Below are positions 24,232-33,773 of a stretch of DNA of 64,000 nt, piece after piece. Under the pieces are notes generated by a model. That model searched no databases and was not told the DNA's origin. It saw only the letters and a list, made by a program, of their open reading frames with translations. The stretch covers positions 992,001 through 1,056,000 of the forward strand of contig NZ_JAINWA010000001.1 in assembly GCF_021021555.1 (NCBI RefSeq), in the 5' to 3' direction. The position numbers were made by a program, and so were the translations under genes. Each line of letters starts with the position of its first letter. The first letter of the stretch is position 1. Origin of the DNA: Teretinema zuelzerae (GTDB lineage Bacteria > Spirochaetota > Spirochaetia > Treponematales > Treponemataceae).

Positions 24232-25401
24232 TTAAAGAGCAGCCTCTAAAATCGATTGAACAGCGGCCGAATCAAGTTTTACGAAGCCGCCGATCATTCC
24301 GCCGCCCTTGAGCGTGCTTTTCCGCGCCATTTCCGGAATGCGGTCGGCCGGAATGCCGGCTTCAGAAAGACGCACGGGCAAACCGATTCTCCGGAAAAAG
24401 GATTCCAGACGGCCGATGCCCTCGAGGGCTGTCCGTTCGATATTGAACGGATCGTATTCTACAGCGAACACCTCGTGAGCGAAACGGGCGAAGCGGGCCG
24501 GATCGTGCCGGTATACCCGGCGCATCCAGGAGGGGAATACGATGGCGAGTCCCGCTCCGTGCGCGATGTCGTACAGGGCGCTCAGCTCGTGCTCGATGCC
24601 GTGAGAAGCCCAGTCCTGCTCGCGGCCAGTGCCCAGAAGGTCGTTATGGGCGATGGTTCCCGCCCACATGATTTCCGCCCGCGCGGCGTAATCCTGCGGA
24701 TTTTCCAGGGCTCTCGGCACATTCGAAATGACGGTTTTCAGCGTCGCCTCGCACAATCTATCGGTGAACTCCACGTCCCGCGTATTGGTGAAGTACCGCT
24801 CCATGACGTGAGCCATGATGTCGGCGGCTCCGCAGGCTGTCTGGTAGGCGGGGAGCGTCATGGTGAGCTCTGGGTTCATGAGCGCGAAGCGTGGACGGAG
24901 GAGCTGGCTCGTCAGGCCGCGCTTGAGCTCCTTTTCCGCGTTGGTGATGACGGTGCTGCCGCTCGTCTCGCTTCCGGCTGCCGGGATAGTAAGCACTACG
25001 CCGACCGGCAGAGCGGTCTCGGGAGAGGCGGAGTACTCCCAGAAATCCCAGGGATCGCCCGCATACGGCACGGCGGCGGCAATCGCCTTTGCGGAGTCGA
25101 TTACGCTCCCGCCGCCGACCGCAAGAATAAACGGAATTTTTTCATCCCGGCAGATTTTCATGCCCTCGAGCACCAGCGAAAGGCGGGGATTCGGCTGGAC
25201 GCCTCCGAGTTCCCGGTATTCTACGCCCGCTTCTGTAAGCGATGAGCGAACCCGATCCAGCAGGCCGCTTTTCAACGCGCTTGCGCCGCCGAAATGCAGG
25301 AGAACCTTTGAGGCGTGGCGGGCGGTCTCCCTTCCTACGGTGTTTTCAACACCCTGGCCGAATACGATCCGGGTGGGATTTTCAAATTCGAACTGAAGCA
25401 T
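24232..25401 (-). CDS. Iron-containing alcohol dehydrogenase (YqhD/butanol dehydrogenase-like)
   Basis: 389-aa group III alcohol dehydrogenase of normal length. NAD(P)-binding FILAVGGGSVIDSAKAIA, then AAGSETSGSTVI, metal-site segments ADIMAHVMERYF and HGIEHELSALYDIAHGAGLAIVFPSWMRR match YqhD/BdhA. These NADPH-dependent enzymes reduce aldehydes, in fermentation or detoxification. The gene stands alone between the sugar-sensing operon and a divergent chemoreceptor. It is only distantly similar to the longer Fe-ADH at 10904-12448. Confidence 0.9.
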   Translation of the reverse strand: MLQFEFENPTRIVFGQGVENTVGRETARHASKVLLHFGGASALKSGLLDRVRSSLTEAGVEYRELGGVQPNPRLSLVLEGMKICRDEKIPFILAVGGGSVIDSAKAIAAAVPYAGDPWDFWEYSASPETALPVGVVLTIPAAGSETSGSTVITNAEKELKRGLTSQLLRPRFALMNPELTMTLPAYQTACGAADIMAHVMERYFTNTRDVEFTDRLCEATLKTVISNVPRALENPQDYAARAEIMWAGTIAHNDLLGTGREQDWASHGIEHELSALYDIAHGAGLAIVFPSWMRRVYRHDPARFARFAHEVFAVEYDPFNIERTALEGIGRLESFFRRIGLPVRLSEAGIPADRIPEMARKSTLKGGGMIGGFVKLDSAAVQSILEAAL

Positions 25402-25492
25402 GTGTTACTCTCCTTTTCCCCGCGGCTTTCGCGGATCTCTCAATAAAATATACATACATTAAATGACGAAAGAAACAATTAATATCGCTTTT

Positions 25493-25521
25493 TTGCGTTT
25501 ATAAAAAAAGTCTCTTATACT
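25493..25521 (+). promoter_or_regulatory. Sigma-70 promoter of the Cache chemoreceptor
   Basis: TTGCGT (25493-25498), 17-bp A/T-rich spacer, TATACT (25516-25521), followed by a leader of about 58 nt. The two hexamers are identical to those of the GH51 promoter at 37887-37915. Confidence 0.7.
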
Positions 25522-25585
25522 TTACAAAGTAATCCGAAATCCTTTCATTTGGAACGTACACGCACTATTTATCTGGAGGCTGTTC

Positions 25586-27148
25586 TTGAAAAGCATCACA
25601 ACGAAAATCATCATCCTGGTAGCCGGAGTCGCGGTTTTAATCGCCGGCATATTAATGGGTACTTTTTTTGTATCCATTCGTTCGATAACACAGGATGAAA
25701 TTGCTCTGTTGGACGCGACGTTACGGGAAAGCTTCGACCGCGGAATCCGCTGGGAAGTGGAAACCGCCCAGACCATGCTGGAACGCATCGCGAAATTGAA
25801 GGACGAAGGAATCCTGCAGCCCGCTCAGGCCGAGGAAGTTGCCAAGCGCCTCCTCCGGGACATCCGCTACAATAAAACCGAATATTTCTGGGCAGATACT
25901 CCGAACGGTGACAACGTAGTTCTGCTGGGGGGCAAGAGCGAGGGGACGAACCGCCTCAATCTCGTCGACGCGAACGGCTATGCGATGATCAAGGACATTA
26001 TCGCGAACGGAATGAAGAGCGAAGGCGGCTACACCAATTACTGGTTCCCCAAGGCGGGATCCGACATTCCGCTTCCCAAGAGAAGCTACAGCCTTCTCTC
26101 CCCCAGCTGGGGCTGGGTTGTGGGAACCGGGGCATACACGGACGACATCGACGTTATAGTCGGAGAAAAGAAGGCCGAGGTTCAGGCTGCCATGGCTGCT
26201 GCCCTGATTACGACGCTGGCTTTCACCATTCTCGCGACTATCGCGGGCATCATCATAGCTATCGCGGTCGGAAAGCGACTCAGCAGGCCGATCATCCACG
26301 CCTCGCTGAGAACGGAAGCCTTCGCCTCCGGAGATCTCTCTGACACCGGAGAATCCGAATTTGCGCATCTGAAGGATGAAACGGGATCACTCGTGCGGTC
26401 TCTCGACACCATGAGAAGCGATCTTTCCTCTCTGATCGGCGGAATAGTCGACATATCCGAGCGGGTTGAAAACGGCTCGGGACAGCTGAGGGACACGGCG
26501 ATAGAAGTGTCCGAAGGAGCGACCAGGCAGGCGGCTTCAACGGAAGAAATTTCGGCCTCGGTAGAACAGATGGCGGCGACCATCCGGCAGAACGCCGAAA
26601 ATGCGACGGAAACGGAGCGCATCGCGCGCAAGGCGGCGATCGACGCTAAGGAAGGATTCACCGCGGTCGAAGAAGCCATCGAAGCGGTAAAGCGGATCGC
26701 GGAAAAGATTGCTGTAATAGAAGAAATCGCCCGGCAAACGAACCTGCTTGCCCTGAATGCGGCTATAGAAGCGGCGCGAGCCGGAGAAGCGGGAAAAGGA
26801 TTCTCGGTAGTCGCCGGAGAAATCAGAAAGCTCGCGGAGCGGAGCGGCGGATCAGCCTCGGAAATTCGGGATATTTCCGCTAATACGACCGCCGTCGCCA
26901 CAAAGGCGGGCACGGTGCTGAGCGGGCTAACCCCGGACATCGTGCGCACCGCCGACCTCGTGGCGGAGATCAGCGCGGCCTCGAACGAACAGCGGATGGG
27001 CGTTGATCAGATCGGACAGGCGATGATTCAGCTGGACACCGTCGTACAAAAGAACGCGGCGGCTTCGGAAGAACTCACCGCCGCCGCTCAAACCCTCAAC
27101 GACGAAGCCCTCTCGCTCAAGGAAAACGTAAACCGCTTCATTATTTGA
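25586..27148 (+). CDS. Methyl-accepting chemotaxis protein with single Cache domain
   Basis: 520 aa. N-terminal helix ([21 protein letters not shown]), a periplasmic sCache_2 domain of about 150 aa ([43 protein letters not shown]), a second helix ([22 protein letters not shown]), HAMP, then the cytoplasmic signalling domain with the tip [43 protein letters not shown] split around the hairpin. sCache_2 domains often bind small carboxylates. Translation starts at TTG 25586, six nt after GGAGG (25575-25579); no ATG is available at this position. Confidence 0.93.
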   Translation: MKSITTKIIILVAGVAVLIAGILMGTFFVSIRSITQDEIALLDATLRESFDRGIRWEVETAQTMLERIAKLKDEGILQPAQAEEVAKRLLRDIRYNKTEYFWADTPNGDNVVLLGGKSEGTNRLNLVDANGYAMIKDIIANGMKSEGGYTNYWFPKAGSDIPLPKRSYSLLSPSWGWVVGTGAYTDDIDVIVGEKKAEVQAAMAAALITTLAFTILATIAGIIIAIAVGKRLSRPIIHASLRTEAFASGDLSDTGESEFAHLKDETGSLVRSLDTMRSDLSSLIGGIVDISERVENGSGQLRDTAIEVSEGATRQAASTEEISASVEQMAATIRQNAENATETERIARKAAIDAKEGFTAVEEAIEAVKRIAEKIAVIEEIARQTNLLALNAAIEAARAGEAGKGFSVVAGEIRKLAERSGGSASEIRDISANTTAVATKAGTVLSGLTPDIVRTADLVAEISAASNEQRMGVDQIGQAMIQLDTVVQKNAAASEELTAAAQTLNDEALSLKENVNRFII

Positions 27149-27201
27149 CGATCCGCCTCCGGAGTCTTACGTTTAAGGCGGAACACGGAAGGAGGCGCAT
27201 T

Positions 27202-27855
27202 ATGAGCGTAATAACCATTTCGAGAGAAGCCGGCAGCGCCGGCACCAGTATCGCCCGGGCGATAGCCGAAAAAACAGGCTATCGCTTAGCCGATAAAAAC
27301 CTGATCGGCTCGATCCTTTCCAAATACGGACTCATCGGCTTCGAGCGCATCCACGACAATATTCCGGCTTTCTGGGAAGGCTTCGACGCGCAAAAGGCCG
27401 AGCAACGCGCCGTCACCATCGATATGATGAACCGGACTATACAAGCTCTCGCGCGGCACGGGGACGTAATCATCGTCGGGCGGGGAGGCTTCGCCGTTCT
27501 TTCAGGCTACGCGGACGTGCTGAACGTACGTATTCAAGCGCCGCTCGCCGTCCGGGTAGAGCGGATCATGAACGCCGATGCTCTGAACGCGGAAGATGCT
27601 GAAAAACTGGTTCGGGAGAAAGACCGGGTACGCAACAAGTTCATTGAAACGGTCTACGGCGCCAACAGGGAAACAGCGGTAGCCTTCGATTTAGTCGTCG
27701 ATACCGGTAAAATCGCCCCGAGTCTCGCCTGCGACTGGATCATCCAGGCGCTCGGCGATATGACAAGAGAGATCCGGACGGGCGCTACACAGGCAAAAAA
27801 CATCGAAGTAGACCAGATACTCGCGGATGCAGTCGCCGAAGCCCTGAAAAAATAA
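27202..27855 (+). CDS. Cytidylate kinase-like family protein
   Basis: 217 aa, P-loop kinase of the cytidylate-kinase-like family (PF13189). The start is MSVITISREAGSAGTSIARAIAEKTG, with the nucleotide-binding loop REAGSAGTSIA. Further features are DVIIVGRGGFAVL and a basic LID region VREKDRVRNKFIETVYG. Members often lie beside signalling genes and their true substrate is not established. The start at 27202 follows GGAAGGAGG; a longer in-frame extension lacks a ribosome site. It begins 53 nt after the chemoreceptor, probably in the same transcript. An AGCGGCG/CGCCGCT hairpin directly follows the stop. Confidence 0.82.
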   Translation: MSVITISREAGSAGTSIARAIAEKTGYRLADKNLIGSILSKYGLIGFERIHDNIPAFWEGFDAQKAEQRAVTIDMMNRTIQALARHGDVIIVGRGGFAVLSGYADVLNVRIQAPLAVRVERIMNADALNAEDAEKLVREKDRVRNKFIETVYGANRETAVAFDLVVDTGKIAPSLACDWIIQALGDMTREIRTGATQAKNIEVDQILADAVAEALKK

Positions 27856-27907
27856 GCGGCGCCGAAACGCCGCTGAAAATTCGATGAGCTGAAACTTAGG
27901 GGAAGGC

Positions 27908-28633
27908 TTACTCGACGGCAGGAGGAAGAGCCGAGACTACGACCGAACGCACCTGTTCGGGAAGAGCCGCCGCTTCCTCGCGCGAAAGGCCGGCGGTGGG
28001 AATAGCGGGATGCAGAGTGACCCGGACATGAGTTTTAGCGAATTTGCCTGTAGCCTCGAAGATTCGCCAGGACCCGTCGATCGTAACCGGAATAATGGGA
28101 ACTCCGGCCTTCAACGCGAGCTTCAAACTACCGGCCTTGAAATCGCCGACCGGGCCGCCCCGGCTTCGGGTTCCCTCCGGGAAGATCACCAGAGAATATC
28201 CCCGTTTCACCGTTTCAATCGCTTCTCCCATGGCGCGCACAGACTGGCGCATATCCTTTCTGTCGAGAAAGGTGCACTGCATGAGCTTCATCCAATCTGA
28301 AAGCAGAGGCACCTTGAGAATTTCTATCTTCGAGATAAAAGCCTTGGTTTTATTTACATAGCCGAGAAGTATGGGAATATCGAAATAACCCTGATGGTTT
28401 CCGATGAATACGACGGCGGTGTCCCGGGGAATGTGCTCCTCTCCGATCACTTCAACCGTCGAACCGGACAGTTCGACCATGAACCGGGCCCATTCGGCGA
28501 CGCCCTCGCGGACCTTCTCGTCCCGCTCCTGAATCTTTCCTTCCCTGTCGAGGCGTTTCGCTATTTTCAACTGGGGGCGGCGGTATATCAGGTATCCGCA
28601 AATTCTGAAAAAGGCTATCAGTGTCTTAAACAT
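27908..28633 (-). CDS. plsC: 1-acyl-sn-glycerol-3-phosphate acyltransferase
   Basis: 241-aa PlsC-family acyltransferase that converts lysophosphatidate to phosphatidate in phospholipid synthesis at the inner membrane. Catalytic block I is GNHQGYFDIP (variant of NHxxxxD), and block III is VIFPEGTRSRGGPVG. The PVIPVTIDGS block is also present. An N-terminal hydrophobic stretch (LIAFFRICGYLIY) provides membrane association. GGAGACTC precedes the start. It follows the response regulator on the same strand after 35 nt. Confidence 0.9.
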   Translation of the reverse strand: MFKTLIAFFRICGYLIYRRPQLKIAKRLDREGKIQERDEKVREGVAEWARFMVELSGSTVEVIGEEHIPRDTAVVFIGNHQGYFDIPILLGYVNKTKAFISKIEILKVPLLSDWMKLMQCTFLDRKDMRQSVRAMGEAIETVKRGYSLVIFPEGTRSRGGPVGDFKAGSLKLALKAGVPIIPVTIDGSWRIFEATGKFAKTHVRVTLHPAIPTAGLSREEAAALPEQVRSVVVSALPPAVE

Positions 28634-28668
28634 AGTATGAGTCTCCGTAAAAAAATACTACCAGAAAA

Positions 28669-29802
28669 TCAGGAAAGGCGAAACAGGGCGAGCGTCGAAT
28701 CGAAGGGAAGCGTCCTGCTCCCGAGCATTCCGCCGAGCAGACTTCCCGCAGATGTCGAGGAATCGCCTTTCGCGTAGCCTTCAAGCGCAGAAACGAACAG
28801 GGGCTCGAGCGACGGCGTCCGGTACAAAAGGCGGGAAAAGAGAACGAGAGTCGTGGACGAGCGGAAGGCATAGCGCTTGACCGGGTAGATCACGCCGCCG
28901 CGAACGCCGAGAACGGGAGACGGAAGCGTGTGCACCGCGAGCCGCCCGGAATCGACGAGGGCGAAATGTTCGCCGCCGGCGTGGGCGCAGGAAAAGAAAT
29001 CATCTCCGCGGGAAAAGCGGAACGCGCTCAGGGAAAGCGAGTTTTCCGGAAGATCGGGAAAATCGGAACAAAGGGTTTCGTTCAAGGAAGCGAGCAATGC
29101 GTCCGGACCCGTTCCCGCGTCCAGTCCGCGGCCGGCAAGGAGCAGGGATTCGCGGATTTTCGCGCCGTGGAAGGTGCCCTCCACGCCCGTGACGGATAGA
29201 GAGCCGAAACAGAGAAACAGGGCGCCGTCTACAGCCTGAAAGGACAGAATGAGGTCTCCGCCGCAGTCGAGCGTTCCGCCGGCAAAAGCGGTTCCGATGT
29301 CGATTCGCCCCCAGTCGCCGGGAAGCTTTTCGTTCAAGAGGAGTTCATGGTGAAGCCGGCGCGTCCACGTAAAGTCGGTCTCCAGCCGGCGGAAATACTC
29401 GTCATGCTCCCTGCGCAGGCGGGTCAAAGCGACTACGCGCTCCAGCTCGGCGCGGAGAATATCCCGGTTCCACGGTTTTTGCAGGAAAGAGACAATCCCT
29501 GCCTTTATGCAGTCCTTTATCTCGTCCATATCGGAAAATCCCGTCAAACGGATGGTTCCGAGAGCCGGCCACCGCCGCGCAATCTCTAACAGCAGCTCCG
29601 ACCCCTTTCTCTGGGGCATTTTCAGATCGGAGACGACCGCCTGGCAGGTGTCGTGGTCGGCGTTGAGAATCTCCAACGCCTGATTCGCGCTTCCGGCGCT
29701 CCGGAAGGCGAGACCGCGCTCCTCAAGCCAATCTTCGAGCTCGCGCTCAAGAGACAGCAGGATCTTGTCTTCGTCGTCGACAAACAGAATATAGTTGCTC
29801 AC
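28669..29802 (-). CDS. Response regulator with receiver and PP2C/SpoIIE-like output
   Basis: 377 aa. The receiver (ILFVDDEDKILLSLERELEDW, phospho-acceptor in AVVSDLKMPQRKG, Lys in FLQKPWNRD) is followed by a C-terminal domain resembling RsbU/SpoIIE phosphatases: GTLDCGGDLILSFQAVDGALFLCFG, then FFSCAHAGGEHFALVDSG. Several of the usual metal-binding Asp positions are hard to place, so activity is uncertain. The start overlaps the upstream kinase frame by ATGA. This suggests a phosphorelay controlling a partner-switch, provided the kinase is intact. Confidence 0.82.
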   Translation of the reverse strand: MSNYILFVDDEDKILLSLERELEDWLEERGLAFRSAGSANQALEILNADHDTCQAVVSDLKMPQRKGSELLLEIARRWPALGTIRLTGFSDMDEIKDCIKAGIVSFLQKPWNRDILRAELERVVALTRLRREHDEYFRRLETDFTWTRRLHHELLLNEKLPGDWGRIDIGTAFAGGTLDCGGDLILSFQAVDGALFLCFGSLSVTGVEGTFHGAKIRESLLLAGRGLDAGTGPDALLASLNETLCSDFPDLPENSLSLSAFRFSRGDDFFSCAHAGGEHFALVDSGRLAVHTLPSPVLGVRGGVIYPVKRYAFRSSTTLVLFSRLLYRTPSLEPLFVSALEGYAKGDSSTSAGSLLGGMLGSRTLPFDSTLALFRLS

Positions 29803-30690
29803 AGCTCCTCCTCGACCGGAAGCGAGTCCCGGGGTTGCTCCATCGGTATGCGGATGATAAAGCGTGCCCCGCCTTCCGGCGAATTCTCCGCGCTCAACAC
29901 GCCCGTATGTTTTTTAACGATTCTGTCGTAGGATACGCTCAAACCCAGTCCTGTTCCCTGCCCGATCGGCTTGGTCGTGAAAAACGGATCGAACAGTTTT
30001 CGCATATGCTCTTCCGGTATTCCGGGACCGTCGTCGCTGATGATTATTACCGCGTCGTTTCCCTCGCGGCGGGTTTCTATGCGAATCGCTCCAAGTTCCG
30101 TTCTCCCCTGCCCCTGTATCGCCTGCGCCGCGTTCACGATGATGTTCATGAACACCTGATTCAGCAGATCTCCGTAGGCCTCGACCGGAGAGTTCAGCTT
30201 GAAATCGGTCGTCGCTTCGGCGACGTATTTCCAGCTGTTCCGGGACACGTTCAGGGTATCCTCCAGGAGCTTTTCGACGAACACCTGAGACAGTTCCCCG
30301 CGGCTCTCCGTCCGCGAAAAATCCTTCAAACTCTGGATAATCCTGGTAATCCGGCTGAACCCCTCGTCGCAATCGTCGACCAGGGACGAAACCCGCTCCA
30401 GCGCCTTTCCTGCCTTCGCTTCGGCGCGGAACCTCGGGAATCCCCGACGCGTCGATTTCAGGAGGAGCGATGGACAGAGGAAGGCGGACGCCCGCTCCGC
30501 CGGACTCGTCGAGAATCATCGACATGATGACGGGACCGTCGATAAAGAACCAAAAGCCGATATCCGCGCCCAGATACTCCCGGAGCAGCTTGAGCAAATG
30601 CTTGAGATTATACTTCTCGCCCTTCTTGAGAATCGAGTGAAGAATTTCCGTGTTGATCTTGTGAAGCAGGGCGCGGTCGATGCCGGTCAT
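29799..30690 (-). pseudogene. Histidine kinase interrupted by a frameshift
   Basis: The 5' frame from ATG 30690 encodes a sensor module (MTGIDRALLHKINTEILHSI, ADIGFWFFIDGPVIMS) down to about residue 88 (EIDASGIPEVP). After that point another frame carries the kinase core: AGKALERVSSLVDDCDEGF, RIIQSLKDFSR, NIIVNAAQAIQGQG, DDGPGIPEEHMRKLFDPFFTTKP and GTGLGLSVSYDRIV. The shift lies near 30421-30433; removing one base would restore a kinase of 296 aa. It overlaps its response regulator in ATGA. It may be a genuine pseudogene, a programmed shift or a sequencing error. Confidence 0.82.
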
Positions 30691-30698
30691 ATACCCCA

Positions 30699-30727
30699 AG
30701 TATTGGCGACTCAGGCTATGCGGTCAA
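30699..30727 (-). promoter_or_regulatory. Promoter of the frameshifted kinase operon, leaderless type
   Basis: TTGACC (30727-30722), 17-bp spacer, AATACT (30704-30699) on the minus strand. The -10 ends 8 nt before ATG 30690, which makes that ATG, rather than the in-frame TTG inside the -10, the likely start. Confidence 0.5.
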
Positions 30728-30743
30728 ATTTACGTCGCTGTTA

Positions 30744-31499
30744 TTAGGGGACTTCTTTCCGCAGATATTCGAGGACCCCGGCCGCGGAAGGAGAAACCGA
30801 CAGATAGACTCCCGGCAGAGATGAGAGATCCGCAAGCTCTTCTGAATGATTGGCGACGAGAATCGTCTTCCATCCTCGTTCCATCATGTCCCTGTCGTTT
30901 CCGGCGTCGCCGGCCACCACGAAGGCGGTCTCGGGGATTCCGAGCTTTTCGCCGAGCCAGAGCACGGGAGAGCCCTTGCCTCCCCAGGAGGGCAGGATGT
31001 CCAGATAGATTCCCAGGCAGGACGAGATTTTGCAGGAAAGGCCGGAGGAGGCGTTCCATCCGGAACAGATCGAAGCGACGCGCTCAAGGACCGCCGGCGA
31101 ATCATCATCCAGATAATACGAAAGCTTCGCCGGATGCTGGTGCCAGGCTTCCTGTTCGCGAAGTCCGGGAACAGAGCTCAGCAGATCGCGGATTTCGTCG
31201 CGGCCCCAGTCGCGGGCCATGAGAGAAGCCCACTCGTCCTCGGCGGTGTCGGGGGTGAATCCCCGCGAGATAGCGGTGCCCATGTCGGAGATGATCCAGT
31301 CGGGGCGGGGCAGAGGCCCGCATTCGGCGACCATCGCGATCTCATCGAGGCTGCGTCCGGAATTCACGGCGAATACGACCCGGCCGCGATGCGCTTCCAG
31401 CCAGGCGGAAAATTCCTCAAGCCCCGGATTGCCGTGTTCCGGATAATAAAGAGTTCCGTCGATATCGCAAACCAGCAGGATTCTGTCGTTCGCAGCCAT
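30744..31499 (-). CDS. HAD-superfamily sucrose-phosphatase-like hydrolase
   Basis: 251 aa. Motif I is LLVCDIDGTLYY with the nucleophile Asp. Motif II is in VNSGRSLDE, and motif III/IV in VVAGDAGNDRDMM. The cap resembles the S6PP (sucrose-6-phosphate phosphatase) family, which also includes mannosylfructose-phosphate and glucosylglycerol-phosphate phosphatases. The substrate is probably a phosphorylated sugar or compatible solute. It begins 5 nt after the DUF3820 gene with GGAGG upstream, the last member of the TRAP operon on the minus strand. Confidence 0.85.
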   Translation of the reverse strand: MAANDRILLVCDIDGTLYYPEHGNPGLEEFSAWLEAHRGRVVFAVNSGRSLDEIAMVAECGPLPRPDWIISDMGTAISRGFTPDTAEDEWASLMARDWGRDEIRDLLSSVPGLREQEAWHQHPAKLSYYLDDDSPAVLERVASICSGWNASSGLSCKISSCLGIYLDILPSWGGKGSPVLWLGEKLGIPETAFVVAGDAGNDRDMMERGWKTILVANHSEELADLSSLPGVYLSVSPSAAGVLEYLRKEVP

Positions 31500-31503
31500 A
31501 GTA

Positions 31504-31740
31504 TCAGTATCCTCCGCGCCTGAGAGGGCGCAACAGATATTCCAGCCCGTTGGTGTGAATATCTTCGATCATCCGAAGCTGGTCTCCCAGCTTTCCCGGC
31601 GGATAGCCCTTCCCCTTGAACCACAGCACATAGGTTTCAGGCAGATCCACCAGATACCGTCCGGCATACTTGCCGAAGGGCATCTTCGCGTTCGCGAGTT
31701 CGATGAGAATTTCCGCTTCCGCGTCCGGAGAATCAGACAT
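31504..31740 (-). CDS. DUF3820 family small protein
   Basis: 78 aa with the family signature MPFGKYAGRYLVDLPETYVLWF followed by KGYPPGKLGDQL, typical of DUF3820. The fold is small and basic-to-neutral, and its biochemical role is not established; some members are annotated as quorum-sensing-regulated factors. It overlaps the TRAP permease 3' end by 8 nt and precedes the HAD gene by 4 nt, so it is cotranscribed with transporter genes. Confidence 0.85.
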   Translation of the reverse strand: MSDSPDAEAEILIELANAKMPFGKYAGRYLVDLPETYVLWFKGKGYPPGKLGDQLRMIEDIHTNGLEYLLRPLRRGGY

Positions 31741-33751
31741 GTCGCGCGCGCTTCGCAGGGTCCAGGGCGGGTACGTACTGAAGGCCGACCATCAAAGCGA
31801 TGACAGCGAAACCGATGATATCGGTCGTAAGGCCGGGCATTATCAAAAGAAGACCCGCTCCCACGAGGAAAAAGCGCTCCCAGACGCGGCACGGCCGCCT
31901 GATGTAGCCTTCCAAACCGGCTCCCACGCCGAACATGCCGATCAGTGAGGTGCCGATAATGAGAATCACGTTCGACATCGTGGTATTTATAAGAAGCATT
32001 TCGGGATTGAACACGAACATGTACGGGATGATAAAGGCCGCGATCGCGAGCTTAGTCGCCTGAACGGCGGTGGCCATCGGCTTCGATTTCGCGATGGCGG
32101 AGCCGGCTATGGCCGCGAGGGCGACCGGAGGGGTGATGTCGGCGATAATGCCGAAATAGAACGCGAACATATGCGCCGCCAGCGGCTCGAAGCCGAGGCC
32201 GACTATGGCGCCGGCGGTAATGGTAGAAGTGATCAGATAGTTCGCGGTCGTCGGCGCGCCCATGCCGAGCACGATCGAAGAAACCATCGTCAAAAAGAGC
32301 GTAATGATCGGAATGCCGTGCGAAACCGCGATGAGGCCGGCTCCGAGCTTGAGGCCGATTCCGGTAAGCGTTACGATGCCGATGATGATTCCGGCCATGC
32401 CGCACGCGACGGCCACTCCGATAATGTTGCGCGCCGCGGTGATCATGATCTCGACGAAGTCTTTCACGTTCATTCTGGGCTGATCGCCCCGGATGATATC
32501 GATCACCGAAGCGGCGACGCCCAGAATCGCGCAGGCTAGAATCCCCATGAGCGCGGAGAAGGTCGCGGTTTTGCCCTCGATCAAAAAGTAGATGATGACG
32601 CCCAGTGGAAGCATCAGGTAACCCTTGGCGAGAAAGAGCGGGAGGAAGCGGGGAATCTGATCCTTGCTCATTCCCTTCAGCCCGAGCTTCTTCGCCTCAA
32701 GATGAACCATGATGAAGATGCCGGAAAAATACAGGATAGCCGGAATGACGGCCGCCTTGGCCACCGTCAGATAGGGAATGCCGAGGCTTTCCGCCATCAA
32801 AAAGGCGGCAGCGCCCATGATCGGCGGCATGATCTGGCCTCCGGTCGAAGCCGCGGCTTCCACGGCAGCGGCGAACTCCCCCTTGTAGCCGAGCTGCTTC
32901 ATCATCGGGATGGTAAAGCTGCCGGAGCCTACCGTGTTGGAAACAGAACTTCCGGATACGGTGCCCTCGAGGGCGCTGGTCAGAACCGCAACCTTGGCCG
33001 GTCCTCCGGAAGCGCCGCCGGCGATCGCGTTGCAAATGTCGATAAAGAACTGCCCGATGCCCGTTTTTTCCAAAAAGGCTCCGAACATGATGAACAGGAA
33101 AATGAAGGACGCGCAGGCTCCTATCGGAGTGCCCATGATTCCTTCAGTGTTGTAAAAAAGATGGGTGACCACGCGCTCGAAGCTGTAGCCGCGGTGGTTG
33201 AAAAAGCCCGGCAGCCAGGGGCCGGCGAAGGCGTATACGATAAAGGTTCCCGCGATGAGCATGATGGGAAGGCCCGCCACGCGCCGGCAAGCCTCGAACA
33301 AAATCAGAATGCCGACTACGCCCACCGCGATGTCGAGCGGAAGATAGGCGCCGGTGCGCCGAACGAGAGTGTCGAAGTTGATTACAATGTACATCCAGGC
33401 CGAAAAACCGGCGATGCCGAGAAATACGTCGTAGAGGGGAAGCGTGTTCAGGGGCATTTTCCGGGAAGCCGGATACAGGATGAAGCCGAGAAGCATGACG
33501 AAGGCGAGATGGGTCGCGCGGAGCACCTGGGCGGTTACCGCCCCGGAAAGGGTCGCATACAGCTGAAACCCGCAAAACGCGAGAGAAATCATGACCGAGA
33601 TGTACCGTTTCCAGCACTGATGCTCGCGATAGGCCGACCCCGGATCGTACTGCTTCATGAACTCCTGGATGTCCTCCTCGTTGGAGGTCGGAATTATGGA
33701 GTCGCTGATGTCTTCTATAGTCTTGCTCGCATGCCTCTCTTTTTCGGTCAT
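31733..33751 (-). CDS. TRAP transporter fused permease (4TM plus 12TM, TAXI type)
   Basis: 672-aa fused DctQ-DctM type permease that imports solutes with a sodium or proton gradient. The N-terminal quarter contains four membrane helices. The DctM core has GMGAPTTANYLITSTITAGAIV and GALEKTG-like and GGQIMPPIMGAAAFLMAESLGIPYL segments typical of TAXI-family partners. AAGGAGC lies before the start. The periplasmic receptor and a DUF1850 protein are encoded immediately upstream, and the three form the standard TRAP-TAXI cassette. Confidence 0.93.
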   Translation of the reverse strand: MTEKERHASKTIEDISDSIIPTSNEEDIQEFMKQYDPGSAYREHQCWKRYISVMISLAFCGFQLYATLSGAVTAQVLRATHLAFVMLLGFILYPASRKMPLNTLPLYDVFLGIAGFSAWMYIVINFDTLVRRTGAYLPLDIAVGVVGILILFEACRRVAGLPIMLIAGTFIVYAFAGPWLPGFFNHRGYSFERVVTHLFYNTEGIMGTPIGACASFIFLFIMFGAFLEKTGIGQFFIDICNAIAGGASGGPAKVAVLTSALEGTVSGSSVSNTVGSGSFTIPMMKQLGYKGEFAAAVEAAASTGGQIMPPIMGAAAFLMAESLGIPYLTVAKAAVIPAILYFSGIFIMVHLEAKKLGLKGMSKDQIPRFLPLFLAKGYLMLPLGVIIYFLIEGKTATFSALMGILACAILGVAASVIDIIRGDQPRMNVKDFVEIMITAARNIIGVAVACGMAGIIIGIVTLTGIGLKLGAGLIAVSHGIPIITLFLTMVSSIVLGMGAPTTANYLITSTITAGAIVGLGFEPLAAHMFAFYFGIIADITPPVALAAIAGSAIAKSKPMATAVQATKLAIAAFIIPYMFVFNPEMLLINTTMSNVILIIGTSLIGMFGVGAGLEGYIRRPCRVWERFFLVGAGLLLIMPGLTTDIIGFAVIALMVGLQYVPALDPAKRARHV

Positions 33752-33773
33752 GGGGTGCTCCTTGCTGTTATTT

